DNA of 64,000 nt from Streptomyces sp. NBC_00271 (GTDB taxonomy: Bacteria > Actinomycetota > Actinomycetes > Streptomycetales > Streptomycetaceae): positions 10,726,001-10,790,000 of the forward strand of contig NZ_CP108070.1 in the NCBI RefSeq assembly GCF_036178845.1. Reading direction: 5' to 3'. The position numbers and the translations under genes were made by a program. Below the pieces are notes generated by a model. That model saw only the letters and a list, made by a program, of their open reading frames with translations. It was not told the origin of the DNA and did no database searches. Below are positions 1 to 6,820 of this stretch, in pieces. Position 1 is the stretch's first letter. Every line of letters begins with the position of its first letter.

Positions 1-1066
1 CGGCGACCAGCGCTCTGAGGGGGCCGCGGCGGGCGGTCAGGCGCTTGTAACGGGCCTGCAGATAGGTGTCTTTGGTTCTGACCGCGCCGAACGCGGCGAG
101 GCCGAGGGCGCCCTTCAGGTAGGGGTTGCCGGGCCGGACTTTGGTGCTTTTGGTGCGGCCGGCGGACTCGTGGTGGCCGGGGCAGACCCCGGCCCAGGAC
201 GCGAGGTGTTTGGCGGTGGCGAAGCGGTTCATGTCGCCGCCGGTCTCCGCGATGATCACTTCGGCGACGGCCCGGTTGATCCCGGGGATGGTGTCGAGCA
301 GGTCGAGGGCGCCACGAAAGGGTGCCATCGCCTCCTCGATGCGTCCGGTGAGCTGGTCGATCATCGTGGTGAGCTGGTCGTAGTGGTCCAGATGCAGGCG
401 GGCCAGGAACGCGTGGTGTTCGCGGAAGCGTCCGGTCAGGGCCTCGGTGAGTTCGGGGATTTTGTTGCGGAGCCTGCGTTTTGCCAGGTCCGCGAGGACC
501 TGCGGGTCACCTTCGCCGCGGATGAGGGCTTCGAGCATGGCCCGGCCGGAGACGCCCATGATGTCGGAGGCGACTGCGGAGAGTTTGATGCCGGTGTCCT
601 CCAGCAGCTTTTCCAGCCGCTGGACCGCCCGGCCGCGTTCACGGGTGGCGGTGGTCCGGGCGCGGGTGAGGTCCCGTAGTTCGCGGACCGGCTCGGGCGG
701 CACGAAGGAGGGCCTCACCAGGCCGTGGGCGCCGAGCTGGGCGAGCCACGCCGCGTCCGAGACGTCCGTCTTGCGGCCGGGCAGGTTCTTGACCTGCCGC
801 GCGTTGACGAGGATCACGTTCAACTCGCAGGCCAGCACGTAGTAGAACGGTTTCCAGTAGTCCGAGGTCGCCTCGATCACCACCAGCGTCACCCGTGCGG
901 CGAGCAGATGATCCCGCAGGGCGAGGACCGCGTTCGTCGTCGATCCCCACGTCGTGGTCTCGGTCGTGAAGGACCCCCGCCGCTTCGTACTCGGGGTGCG
1001 GACGCACGCCTTGGCGTCCTTCTTGCTGATGTCGAGGCCCACGCAGCGTTCGTGCAGCACGTCCAT
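1..1066 (-). CDS. IS110-family transposase, 3' end cut by window edge
   Basis: The frame opens at ATG 1066-1064 and stays open to the window edge, giving 355 residues of a family that is usually about 400 long. The N-terminus MDVLHERCVGLDISKKDAKA carries the first Asp of the IS110 DEDD (RuvC-like) nuclease. VVIEATSDYW and KTDVSDAAWLAQL supply the Glu and the following Asp residues. The C-terminal IS116/IS110/IS902 domain is visible as AEVIIAETGGDM, ASWAGVCPGHHESAGRTKS and RPGNPYLKGAL. It should catalyse transposition through a circular intermediate without long inverted repeats, and some IS110 elements are guided by a bridge RNA encoded in the flanking non-coding end. No frameshift is seen. 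The 284 bases upstream (1067-1350) would hold the left non-coding end; I could not fix the element boundary there. Confidence 0.9.
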   Translation of the reverse strand, partial: MDVLHERCVGLDISKKDAKACVRTPSTKRRGSFTTETTTWGSTTNAVLALRDHLLAARVTLVVIEATSDYWKPFYYVLACELNVILVNARQVKNLPGRKTDVSDAAWLAQLGAHGLVRPSFVPPEPVRELRDLTRARTTATRERGRAVQRLEKLLEDTGIKLSAVASDIMGVSGRAMLEALIRGEGDPQVLADLAKRRLRNKIPELTEALTGRFREHHAFLARLHLDHYDQLTTMIDQLTGRIEEAMAPFRGALDLLDTIPGINRAVAEVIIAETGGDMNRFATAKHLASWAGVCPGHHESAGRTKSTKVRPGNPYLKGALGLAAFGAVRTKDTYLQARYKRLTARRGPLRALVA

Positions 1067-1350
1067 GACCTTGCTCCCTCCCTGGCGACGGACCTGTCGT
1101 ATGCCGTTCCGGGAGGGCCAGGGTGAATCAGGAATTCTGACGCACGTGCTTCGCAGCAACACTCCACGGTTCCCGTGGACGGCCCCCAGCACCACGCTGA
1201 CCTGCGAGCTCACCAGCATCACAGAAGTATCGGTTTCGGCCGGAACGAACCCCTCCAGCGTCTCGGACCGGCATCAGCCCACGTCAGGGCAGACAGAAGC
1301 ACCTCCAGCGCGCGCGATGGCATTTACCACGCCCCCGGCGCGCACCGAAG

Positions 1351-1533
1351 GTGCGCTGGACCGCTGACCTGAAGATCGCCGAGCAGGTGAACCGCTTGGT
1401 CCGACTGTCGCGCCAGGCCGGGGATTTGGTGGTGTGGGTGCTGCACTCCGAGCCCGGCACCGGCGACGTTTTCGACCCGGCCCTCGGCCATGTCCGGCTC
1501 ATGGAGGAGCTGGAGCGAGCGGACGGGGTGCAG
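1351..1533 (+). pseudogene. Cysteine hydrolase (isochorismatase-like) internal fragment
   Basis: The translated stretch contains EQVNRLVRLSRQAGDLVVWV, then LHSEPGTGDVFDP and HVRLMEELERADG. This matches the region of isochorismatase-like hydrolases after the first catalytic Asp (helix, then the strand leading to the substrate loop). The N-terminal DMQ motif and the catalytic Cys region are absent. The similarity stops where an opposite-strand IS66 scrap begins, so this is a truncated remnant of about 60 codons. The assignment is by recognition of family pattern only. Confidence 0.5.
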
Positions 1534-1638
1534 ATATGCCACCACCGCGGTCAGCCGGGGCCCGTACTGCACCGGCGCGTCCACCCCGGCCGGAGCATTT
1601 GCGCAGGTCGCCGTCGCGCATCCGCACCGCCGCGCCAC
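1531..1638 (-). pseudogene. IS66-family transposase N-terminal scrap
   Basis: On the minus strand about 36 codons read RRCGCATATCANAPAGVDAP followed by VQYGPRLTAVVAYL. This is the zinc-binding-to-core junction typical of IS66 TnpC transposases (Cys-x-Cys, then PVQYGPR...AxxxYL). Nothing of the DDE core follows. The scrap abuts the isochorismatase fragment at about 1531, suggesting a past insertion followed by deletion. Confidence 0.5.
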
Positions 1639-1737
1639 GAGCCGGTGCTCGACAACCCGGGAAGTTGCCCATCACGCCGCCGAGAGATGATCGCCCGCCA
1701 GGCTCACACGGCACGGCCCCCCGCAGCCACGCCGGTG

Positions 1738-2352
1738 TCAGGACAGGGGCCAGTGGCGCAAGGCGGCGTCGGCCAGCTCCTGCAAGTCGTCGCGGGCGAC
1801 GCCGCTCGCGGCTTGGACGGCGATGCCGTAGGCGAGGGTGGTGAGGTAGCGGGCCAGGAGGCCGGGGTCGGTCTGCGGGGGCAGATCGCCGTCATCGACG
1901 GCGCGCCGGAACCGCTCGCGGATGCGGGCGTATCCGGTAGTGCGCCAGTCGACGAGGAGGGCGCGGACATCCTGGCCGGAGTCGCTGGTGGCCAGCGCCC
2001 CCTGGACGCCCAGGCAGCCGTGGGGGTGGGCCGCGCGGGTGGTGGTGCGCACGGTGCCGGCCAGGATGGCGGTGGCGACGTCAAAGGCAGTCGGCTGCTC
2101 CAGGGCCTGGGCCAGGTAGGCGCTCGGGCCGTCGGTGTAGCGCTCCAACACCTTGCGGAACAGCTGCTCCTTGTTGCCGAACGCGGCGTACATGCTGGTG
2201 GTGGAGATCCCCATCGCGTGCGTCAGGCCGGCGGTGCTGGCCCCCTCGTAGCCATGCTGCCAGAACACCAGCATGGCGCGCTCAAGGGCGGCGTCGGCGT
2301 CGAATCCTCGCGGTCGGCCGATCGGGCCGGTCGGTTTCGTCTCCACCCCCAC
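1738..2352 (-). CDS. TetR/AcrR-family transcriptional repressor
   Basis: 204 residues, normal TetR length. The N-terminal HTH (about residues 18-64) shows AMLVFWQHGYEGASTAGLT, MGISTTSMYAAFGNKEQLF. The C-terminal half has an HPHGCLGVQGAL motif like the GC-containing ligand domains of NemR/ComR-type regulators that sense reactive electrophiles; that link is inference. It is divergent from an SDR gene with an 86-base gap holding a strong inverted repeat (2376-2407), so it probably represses itself and the redox operon at 2439-5128. The start is the first ATG in frame. Confidence 0.9.
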   Translation of the reverse strand: MGVETKPTGPIGRPRGFDADAALERAMLVFWQHGYEGASTAGLTHAMGISTTSMYAAFGNKEQLFRKVLERYTDGPSAYLAQALEQPTAFDVATAILAGTVRTTTRAAHPHGCLGVQGALATSDSGQDVRALLVDWRTTGYARIRERFRRAVDDGDLPPQTDPGLLARYLTTLAYGIAVQAASGVARDDLQELADAALRHWPLS

Positions 2353-2375
2353 ACCCTACCCCTTCCGCAGTGTTC

Positions 2376-2407
2376 GCTGCAGAAGTGCTACGGTCCACTT
2401 CTGTAGC
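2376..2407. promoter_or_regulatory. Probable TetR operator between the divergent genes
   Basis: Left arm GCTGCAGAAGTG (2376-2387) and right arm CACTTCTGTAGC (2396-2407) are complementary at 11 of 12 positions around an 8-base spacer. The spacer contains TACGGT, which fits a Streptomyces -10 hexamer for the SDR gene. A further half-like CTGCAGAA copy lies at 2412-2419. Position and symmetry are what is expected for binding by the adjacent TetR protein. Confidence 0.65.
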
Positions 2408-2438
2408 GACTGCTGCAGAAATGGAAGGGGCGGCACAC

Positions 2439-3179
2439 ATGGGACTGCTCGACGGAAAGAGCGCTCTCGTCACCGGGGGCAGCGCCGGCATCGGCCTGGC
2501 CAGTGCGGTCCGGCTGGCAGCTGAAGGCGCGCACGTCTTCATCACCGGCCGGCGCGCGACCGAACTCGACGCGGCTGTCGACCTGATCGGTCCTGCGGCC
2601 ACTGCGGTGACCGGCGACATCGCGAACCTGGACGACCTGGATCGGCTCTACGCCACCATCCGCAGCCGGGGCGGGGGCCTGGACGTGCTGTTCGCGAATG
2701 CCGCCGTCGCCGCGCTCGCTCCGCTGGAGCAGGTCACCGAGGAGCACTTCGACACCCTGTTCGGCATCAACGTCCGTGGCCTGCTGTTCACCGTCCAAAA
2801 GGCCCTGCCGCTGCTCAACGACGGCGCCTCGGTGATCGTGAACGGCTCGACCAACGGGGACGTCGGCGATGCGGAGCTCGGCGTGTACGCGGCGACCAAG
2901 GCCGCCACGCGCTCGTTCGCCCGGACCTGGGCAAACGAACTCAAGGGACGCGGCATCCGGGTCAACACCCTCACCCCCGGCCCGACCGACACCCCCGCCC
3001 TGGCGGGGCTGACCCCCGACCCGGAACGGTTCAAGCAGCACCTGATGACGCGGGTGCCGCTGGGCCGGCTCGGGCGCCCGGAGGAGGTGGCCGCCGCCGT
3101 GGCCTTCCTGGCATCCGAGCAGAGCAGCTTCATCACCGGTTCGAGCCTGTACGTCGACGGCGGCCTGAACCAGATCTGA
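2439..3179 (+). CDS. Short-chain dehydrogenase/reductase (classical SDR)
   Basis: Starting at ATG 2439 the protein is 246 residues and begins MGLLDGKSALVTGGSAGIGL, the expected SDR start. A purine-rich GGAAGGGG lies just upstream, so I reject the longer frame from 2370. Cofactor motif TGGSAGIG, NAA motif in FANAAVAAL, catalytic Ser in VNGSTNG and YAATK (YxxxK) are all present. The C-terminus SSFITGSSLYVDGGLNQI is typical. It oxidises or reduces an unknown alcohol/carbonyl with NAD(P)(H). It is the first gene of the set 2439-5128 controlled by the divergent TetR. Confidence 0.93.
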   Translation: MGLLDGKSALVTGGSAGIGLASAVRLAAEGAHVFITGRRATELDAAVDLIGPAATAVTGDIANLDDLDRLYATIRSRGGGLDVLFANAAVAALAPLEQVTEEHFDTLFGINVRGLLFTVQKALPLLNDGASVIVNGSTNGDVGDAELGVYAATKAATRSFARTWANELKGRGIRVNTLTPGPTDTPALAGLTPDPERFKQHLMTRVPLGRLGRPEEVAAAVAFLASEQSSFITGSSLYVDGGLNQI

Positions 3180-3191
3180 GAGGCGGACCCC

Positions 3192-3845
3192 ATGCCCACC
3201 ATCGGGATCATCGGCGCCGGCGAGGTCGGCAGCCAGATCGCCCGGGCGGCCCTGGCCCACGGCTACAGCATCGTGATCGCCAACTCGCGCGGACCGGAAA
3301 CCCTGCAGCACCTGGTCGCGGAACTCGGCCCGTCCGCGCGGGCCGCCCGCGCCGCGGACGCTGCAGCCGCCGGCGATTTCGCCGTCGTGGCCGTCCCGCT
3401 GAAAACGGTCAACAACCTGCCGGTCGACGCCCTCGCCGGCAAGATCGTATTGGATACGAACAACTACATGATCTGGCGCGACGGTCACTTCGCCCGCATC
3501 GACTCCGGCGAGACGACCGTACTCGAGCTGCGCCAAGAGCACCTGCCCGCCTCCCGGGTCGTCCAGGCGTTCACCCATATCCAAGCTCCCCGCATCACCA
3601 CCGCCGGCCGCCCCGCGGGCGCCCCCGACCGGCTGGCGCTTCCGACCTCCAGCAACTTCCCCGACGCCGTCGACCTCGTGACCCGGCTCTACGACCAGTT
3701 CGGCTTCGACACCGTCAACAACAGTCCATTGAGCGCCTCGTGGCGCACGGCCCCCGGTCAACCCGCCTGGACCGCGCTGGCGCACCAAACGCGCGACGAG
3801 CTCATCGCCAACCTGAGCCGAGCACAGCGCCTTGCTCCGACGTGA
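3192..3845 (+). CDS. NAD(P)-binding protein, F420-dependent NADP reductase-like
   Basis: 217 residues beginning MPTIGIIGAGEVGSQIARAA, a Rossmann motif GAGxVG at the very N-terminus, as in the COG2085 family (NADPH:F420 oxidoreductase-like and NAD-binding proteins related to STEAP reductases). VVAVPLKTVNNLP and KIVLDTNNYM are also family-like. It starts 12 bases after the SDR stop, with GAGAGGCGGA as ribosome binding site, so it is cotranscribed. True F420 use cannot be decided from sequence. Its likely role is a redox partner in the same detoxification or metabolic set. Confidence 0.85.
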   Translation: MPTIGIIGAGEVGSQIARAALAHGYSIVIANSRGPETLQHLVAELGPSARAARAADAAAAGDFAVVAVPLKTVNNLPVDALAGKIVLDTNNYMIWRDGHFARIDSGETTVLELRQEHLPASRVVQAFTHIQAPRITTAGRPAGAPDRLALPTSSNFPDAVDLVTRLYDQFGFDTVNNSPLSASWRTAPGQPAWTALAHQTRDELIANLSRAQRLAPT

Positions 3846-3965
3846 CGCTGACCGACGGGCCCCCTCCGCAGCCGCGGCCGTCCGGCGCGGCCGCGGCGGG
3901 CATCCCCGCTCCGACCCTCCACGCGCGGCCCCGATCCGGAGCCACCCCACAGAAAGGCCCCTCAC

Positions 3966-4358
3966 ATGTCCGACAGTGATCTGCGCACGTTCTACCGGCG
4001 CTACCTCGAAGCGCTCAACGCCCACCAATTCGATGGCATGGACGCATTCATCAACGACCGGACCACGTTGAACGGGGAGCCCGCCACCCGCGACGACCTC
4101 CTGGCCGTGCAACGGCAGGACGTGGACGCGGTACCGGACCTGCACTGGGAGTTGCAGGAGCTGCTCTTCGACGGTGACCGTCTGGCTGCGCGCCTGGTCA
4201 ACACCGGCACGCCCGTGAAGCCCTGGCTCGGCGTGGCTCCCACCGGCGCCTCGTTCGAGATCGTCGAGTACGCCATCTACCAGGTCCGCGACGGGCGGTT
4301 CGTGCACATGACCGCCCTGCACGACGCCGGTGAACTGCGCCGGCAGCTGACCGGCTGA
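3966..4358 (+). CDS. SnoaL-like / ester cyclase family protein
   Basis: 130 residues with the NTF2-like cone fold pattern: [20 protein letters not shown] near the start, [20 protein letters not shown] in the middle and [19 protein letters not shown] before the end. These match SnoaL-like polyketide-cyclase or ester-cyclase proteins, many with unknown substrates. AGAAAGG precedes the ATG. It sits 120 bases after the NAD(P)-binding gene in the TetR-controlled set. Function beyond fold is inference. Confidence 0.85.
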   Translation: MSDSDLRTFYRRYLEALNAHQFDGMDAFINDRTTLNGEPATRDDLLAVQRQDVDAVPDLHWELQELLFDGDRLAARLVNTGTPVKPWLGVAPTGASFEIVEYAIYQVRDGRFVHMTALHDAGELRRQLTG

Positions 4359-4385
4359 CCTGCACGTTCGCGCTTGCCCCACTTA

Positions 4386-4393
4386 GACATGTC
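4386..4393. promoter_or_regulatory. Small palindrome upstream of second SDR
   Basis: The 83-base gap before the SDR at 4442 contains the palindrome GACATGTC and an A/T-richer stretch (CATACCGACAATAG), unusual for this GC content. It could contain an internal promoter, so the last gene may be expressed separately. Only weak evidence. Confidence 0.25.
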
Positions 4394-4441
4394 CGCATAC
4401 CGACAATAGCCCGCTCGGGCACTTCACTTGCGAGGATCTGC

Positions 4442-5128
4442 ATGACCATCACACTGATCACCGGGGCCAACAAGGGCATCGGCTTCGAGACCGCCCGACA
4501 GCTGCTGGCGGTGGGCCACGTGGTCTACCTCGGCGCGCGGGACGTCGAGCGCGGACAGCAGGCCGCGGCGGCGTTGGGCGCGAGATTCGTGCAGCTCGAC
4601 GTGACCGATGACGCCTCCGTGCACAGCGCGCTGGCGGCCATCGATGCGGCCGAGGGCCGGCTCGACGTCCTGGTGAACAACGCAGGCATCTTGGGGGACG
4701 GAACCCTCGACGGCCCCACCGCCCTGCGCGCCTTCGACACCAACGCGGTCGGCCTCGTGCGGGTCACGGAAGCGGCGCTGCCCCTGCTGCGCAAGTCCGC
4801 GAACCCCACCGTGGTGACCGTCTCCAGCAGCGCCGGATCCTTCTGGGCCGTGACCAACCCGGACCGTCCGGAGTACGCCTTGCCGCTGGCGTTGTACTCG
4901 GCGTCCAAGGCCGCCGCCACCATGCTCACCGTCCAGTACGCCAAGGCCCATCCGAGCATCAAGTTCAATGCCGTCGAACCCGGCACCACCGCGACGGACC
5001 TGACGGCGGCCTTCGGTGTCGGCAGGACGCCGGAGGAGAGCGCGAGGGTCGTCGTACGTCTCGCCACACTCGACGCGGACGGCCCGACCGGCACCTTCCA
5101 GGACGAAAACGGGGAGGTGCCCTGGTAG
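4442..5128 (+). CDS. Short-chain dehydrogenase/reductase, carbonyl-reductase type
   Basis: 228 residues. TGANKGIGFETARQL is the cofactor motif of the carbonyl reductase/NAD-dependent epimerase-like SDRs; NNAG is present in VLVNNAGILG, Ser in TVSSSAGSF and YSASKAA gives YxxxK. The GANKGIG form is typical of NADPH-dependent carbonyl reductases. It is the last gene of the TetR-linked set and lacks a close downstream partner. The ATG at 4442 is preceded by GCGAGGA. Confidence 0.9.
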   Translation: MTITLITGANKGIGFETARQLLAVGHVVYLGARDVERGQQAAAALGARFVQLDVTDDASVHSALAAIDAAEGRLDVLVNNAGILGDGTLDGPTALRAFDTNAVGLVRVTEAALPLLRKSANPTVVTVSSSAGSFWAVTNPDRPEYALPLALYSASKAAATMLTVQYAKAHPSIKFNAVEPGTTATDLTAAFGVGRTPEESARVVVRLATLDADGPTGTFQDENGEVPW

Positions 5129-5825
5129 GCAGGCCAGCGCGGCTGGGAGGGCCCAGCCGCGCCCAGGCCGGCGGGTCACCGGCCACATCCATGCGGTGTC
5201 CCGTCCCCTGCGGGCAAGCGGCGCCGGACACATCCTCGACGTCGTGCACGCCGACCGCCTCGCCCCCGCGCATCCACGACAGGGCGCTCTTCGCCATGGA
5301 CCTCATCGCCCGCCACCCACACGGACGAGCTGCTGTCCAGCATGCAGTGCATGGTGCGGACCCTCGCCGCCGCCGGCGAGGGTCCGGCGCCACCTCGGTT
5401 GTGACCAGGTGGGAGGTCCGGGAGTGCGGTGGGCACGCCACCACATGTGAACGGATCGGCCAGGCGCTCGCAGGTCTGCGGATTGCTTGCCCGATTGCGA
5501 AGCGCCTTTCCCCGTGAAGGCAGGTGACGACAGCAGGTGCTCCCAGATACGGGGCGAGCCGCATACAGCCCTTTCCCGGCCGGCCTGTGGCCCGACCTGC
5601 TCCGCGCCCCGGTGAGTTCACTCAGTTCAAGCGGCTCCGTATCGCCCGAAGCACGCCTCGGCCGCCCAGCGGCGGCCGGCCACCCGGTGCTGCCGGCCGG
5701 GCCACTGCCAGGAGGCGGACTTCGGCCCTCGCCCAGTTGTGGACGCGCGGGCCGTGCGCGCCGTTGCCGCACGAGCGGCGCTTCTGACGCCACCGCCCGG
5801 ACGAGCGTCACATCTTGACGGTGCC
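5129..5825. other. 697-base stretch without a convincing gene
   Basis: Frames are open on both strands because of high GC, but none shows a recognisable domain, a good ribosome binding site and sensible codon use together. One frame includes ALFAMDLIARHPH and another LLSSMQCMVRTLAAAGEG nearby, which could be a decayed gene, but I could not identify a family. Confidence 0.4.
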
Positions 5826-6680
5826 TCACACCGCCCCGGCCTCAACGGCGCCCGCGCGCCCCGGGATTCGCCGGTGGATGTCCGCGAGCATGTTGCGCAT
5901 CGCAAGATGGAAGAGCTCAGCCTCGTGGTCCCCGAGGAACGAGGTGTGTCCGAACACCTCGAGGACGACCATGCCGTGCATGCGCCCCCATGCCTCCATG
6001 AGCAGGGCGATCGCGGGCGGCGGGAGGACTCCCGGCCCGTCCGGGGGCAGCTGGTCCAGGTAGGCCCGGAACTGGGGCGAGAGCGGGGGCATGTCGGCCG
6101 CCGCGAGCTGCTCCAGGCTGAAGCCGCCGAAGAGCTCACGCTGGAAGATCGTACTCATCCGGCGGGCGGCCATGGTGGAGGCGCCGTCGGCCGGGGCCGC
6201 GTAGCCCCGCAGCGGTGTCCCGAACAGGAGCTTGAACCGCTCGGGGTGGGCGATGGCCCAGCCCCGGTAGCCCTCGGCCGCATCCAGCAGACGCGACACG
6301 AACGGCCGGTCCGCCACCGAGTCCGCCGCAGTGCCCCCAGCGCCCGCAGCCGAGTCGGCCGTCGAGTCGACGGCGGCCTGGACGGCGGCGAACAGGTCCT
6401 CGTACCCCTTGGTGACGAGCATCGTGACGAGGGCATGCCGGTTGGGGAAGTAGTGGTAGAGCGCCTGCACGGTCATGCCGAGGCTGCGCGCGACGGCCCG
6501 TAGGGACAGCCCCTCAGGACCGTGCTCGGTGATGTGCAGTTCGGCGGCGTCCAGGATCTCCCGCACCGCTGTGGCCCGCCGTCGCTCCCGCAGCGTGGGC
6601 GGAGCAGATGAGGCGGATCGAGCAGCCGGGGCGGAGGGAGCAGACGGGGCGGCGGTCTTCGGCAGTTCGGGTACGGGCAT
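5826..6680 (-). CDS. TetR-family regulator with WHG-type C-terminal domain
   Basis: 284 residues, long for TetR because of a Pro/Ala/Ser-rich N-terminal tail of about 30 residues. HTH about residues 35-85: EILDAAELHITEHGPEGLSL, AVARSLGMTVQALYHYFPNR. The C-terminal half (YRGWAIAHPERFKLLFGTPL and EAWGRMHGMVVLEVFGH) matches the TetR_C_33/WHG-type ligand domain. It diverges from the MMPL exporter gene, which it most likely represses. Confidence 0.9.
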   Translation of the reverse strand: MPVPELPKTAAPSAPSAPAARSASSAPPTLRERRRATAVREILDAAELHITEHGPEGLSLRAVARSLGMTVQALYHYFPNRHALVTMLVTKGYEDLFAAVQAAVDSTADSAAGAGGTAADSVADRPFVSRLLDAAEGYRGWAIAHPERFKLLFGTPLRGYAAPADGASTMAARRMSTIFQRELFGGFSLEQLAAADMPPLSPQFRAYLDQLPPDGPGVLPPPAIALLMEAWGRMHGMVVLEVFGHTSFLGDHEAELFHLAMRNMLADIHRRIPGRAGAVEAGAV

Positions 6681-6707
6681 GCGCCCACCCTACGGTGCGC
6701 CTCTGAC

Positions 6708-6736
6708 ACCTGAACATAAACCGAGCACTGTCAGGT
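6708..6736. promoter_or_regulatory. Possible operator between TetR and MMPL genes
   Basis: ACCTGA (6708-6713) and TCAGGT (6731-6736) form an inverted repeat with 17 bases between, inside the 140-base divergent gap. GAGCACTG and CTCGCACTG also repeat directly here. The A/T-rich AACATAAA inside the loop would fit a promoter region. Plausible TetR target but short arms. Confidence 0.35.
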
Positions 6737-6820
6737 AAATCTCGCACTGCCAACTTTCCCATGGTCTCCCCTAGCGTCGTCGCATCCCCGCAGACACATT
6801 GACCTCAAAGGAGATTCCGC

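Noticed and set aside
2388..4382. 664-codon minus-strand frame opposite the redox genes
   Set aside because: Shadow of four genes with good motifs on the plus strand.
5176..5829. 217-codon minus-strand frame in the empty region
   Set aside because: No domain, Arg/Pro-rich, overlaps the TetR 3' end and lacks a ribosome binding site.
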